Below the pieces are notes generated by a model. It saw only the letters and a program-made list of their open reading frames with translations. It did no database searches and was not told the DNA's origin. Position numbers and translations under genes: made by a program. 5,879 nucleotides of DNA, from positions 1 through 5,879 of the forward strand of contig JAHEXN010000220.1 in the NCBI GenBank assembly GCA_023252095.1, written 5' to 3'. Within the stretch, counting starts at the first letter, position 1. Each line of letters starts with the position of its first letter. Below, one piece after another: positions 5,695 to 5,879 of this stretch. This stretch comes from Actinomycetes bacterium. GTDB lineage: Bacteria; Actinomycetota; Actinomycetes; Propionibacteriales; Nocardioidaceae.

Positions 5695-5879
5695 TCCGGT
5701 GGACCGCCGTCGTCGGCCTGACCCTGCTGTGGCTCCTGATGTGGGGCGACGTCACCCCGGTTCTCGTGGTGGGCGGCCTGCTCGTGTCCCTCGTGGTGCT
5801 CGTCGTCTTCCCGTTCCCGAAGGCCGACTGGGGTGGATCGTTCCGCCCCTGGCCGTTCGCGGTGCTGGTGGCGCGATTC
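5691..5879 (+). CDS. mrpE: Mrp-type Na+/H+ antiporter subunit E (MrpE/MnhE), N-terminal 63 residues, cut by right edge
   Basis: Membrane subunit of the Mrp complex, usually about 160-200 residues, so most of the protein lies beyond the window. The frame starts at GTG 5691, sharing GTGA (5691-5694) with the mrpD stop, and stays open to the last base. Seen: VVGLTLLWLLMWGDVTP and LVVGGLLVSLVVLVVFPFP, two adjacent membrane segments followed by FRPWPFAVLVARF. The LLWLLMWG, GGLLV and VVFPFP elements are typical of the MnhE family N-terminus. GGGTGAT at 5679-5685, matching the 3' part of the Shine-Dalgarno consensus, supports the GTG start. As the fifth gene in canonical order it implies mrpF and mrpG downstream. 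Confidence 0.93.
   Translation, partial: MIRWTAVVGLTLLWLLMWGDVTPVLVVGGLLVSLVVLVVFPFPKADWGGSFRPWPFAVLVARF

Noticed and set aside
697..5879. Frequent CTCGTG and CTCGTC hexamers throughout the operon
   Set aside because: They are mostly the in-frame Leu-Val codon pair in hydrophobic helices, on the coding strand only, so there is no need to invoke a chromosomal signal sequence.

Overview
The window looks like chromosomal DNA of a high-GC actinobacterium. GC is very high, third codon positions are almost all G or C, GTG starts are frequent, four of the five complete reading frames end in TGA, and consecutive genes often share 4-nt stop/start overlaps. The Mrp protein sequences (for example the very acidic MrpC tail) also fit an actinobacterium. 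A Nocardioidaceae-like source is a guess; the genus cannot be fixed from the sequence alone.

Layout: (1) Positions 1-562, minus strand: the N-terminal half of a PLP-dependent MalY/PatB-type C-S lyase/aminotransferase, cut by the left edge. (2) Positions 563-696: a 134-nt divergent intergenic region with a TAGACT -10-like box just before mrpA, suggesting a leaderless or nearly leaderless start, and a short inverted repeat. (3) Positions 697-5879, plus strand: the first five genes of an mrp (mnh/sha/pha) cation/proton antiporter operon in canonical order: mrpA (779 aa), mrpB (155 aa), mrpC (165 aa), mrpD (522 aa) and the start of mrpE. mrpF and mrpG would be expected just beyond the right edge.

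Together the genes encode one membrane complex related to the antiporter modules of respiratory complex I. MrpA and MrpD are the two NuoL/M/N-like proton-translocating subunits, MrpC is NuoK-like, and MrpB, MrpE and the C-terminal MbhD/MbhE-like part of MrpA complete the module. The complex exchanges cytoplasmic Na+ (or other monovalent cations) for external H+, supporting sodium and alkali tolerance.

This is mainly a well-known system and I see no wholly new one. Three details deserve attention. mrpA and mrpB lie in the same frame, separated only by one TAG codon and nine sense codons, at the junction that is fused in six-gene Mrp operons. The 100-nt gap between mrpB and mrpC is filled exactly by a 35-codon ORF that overlaps both neighbours by 4 nt (GTGA and ATGA). 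MrpC carries a roughly 65-residue highly acidic tail.
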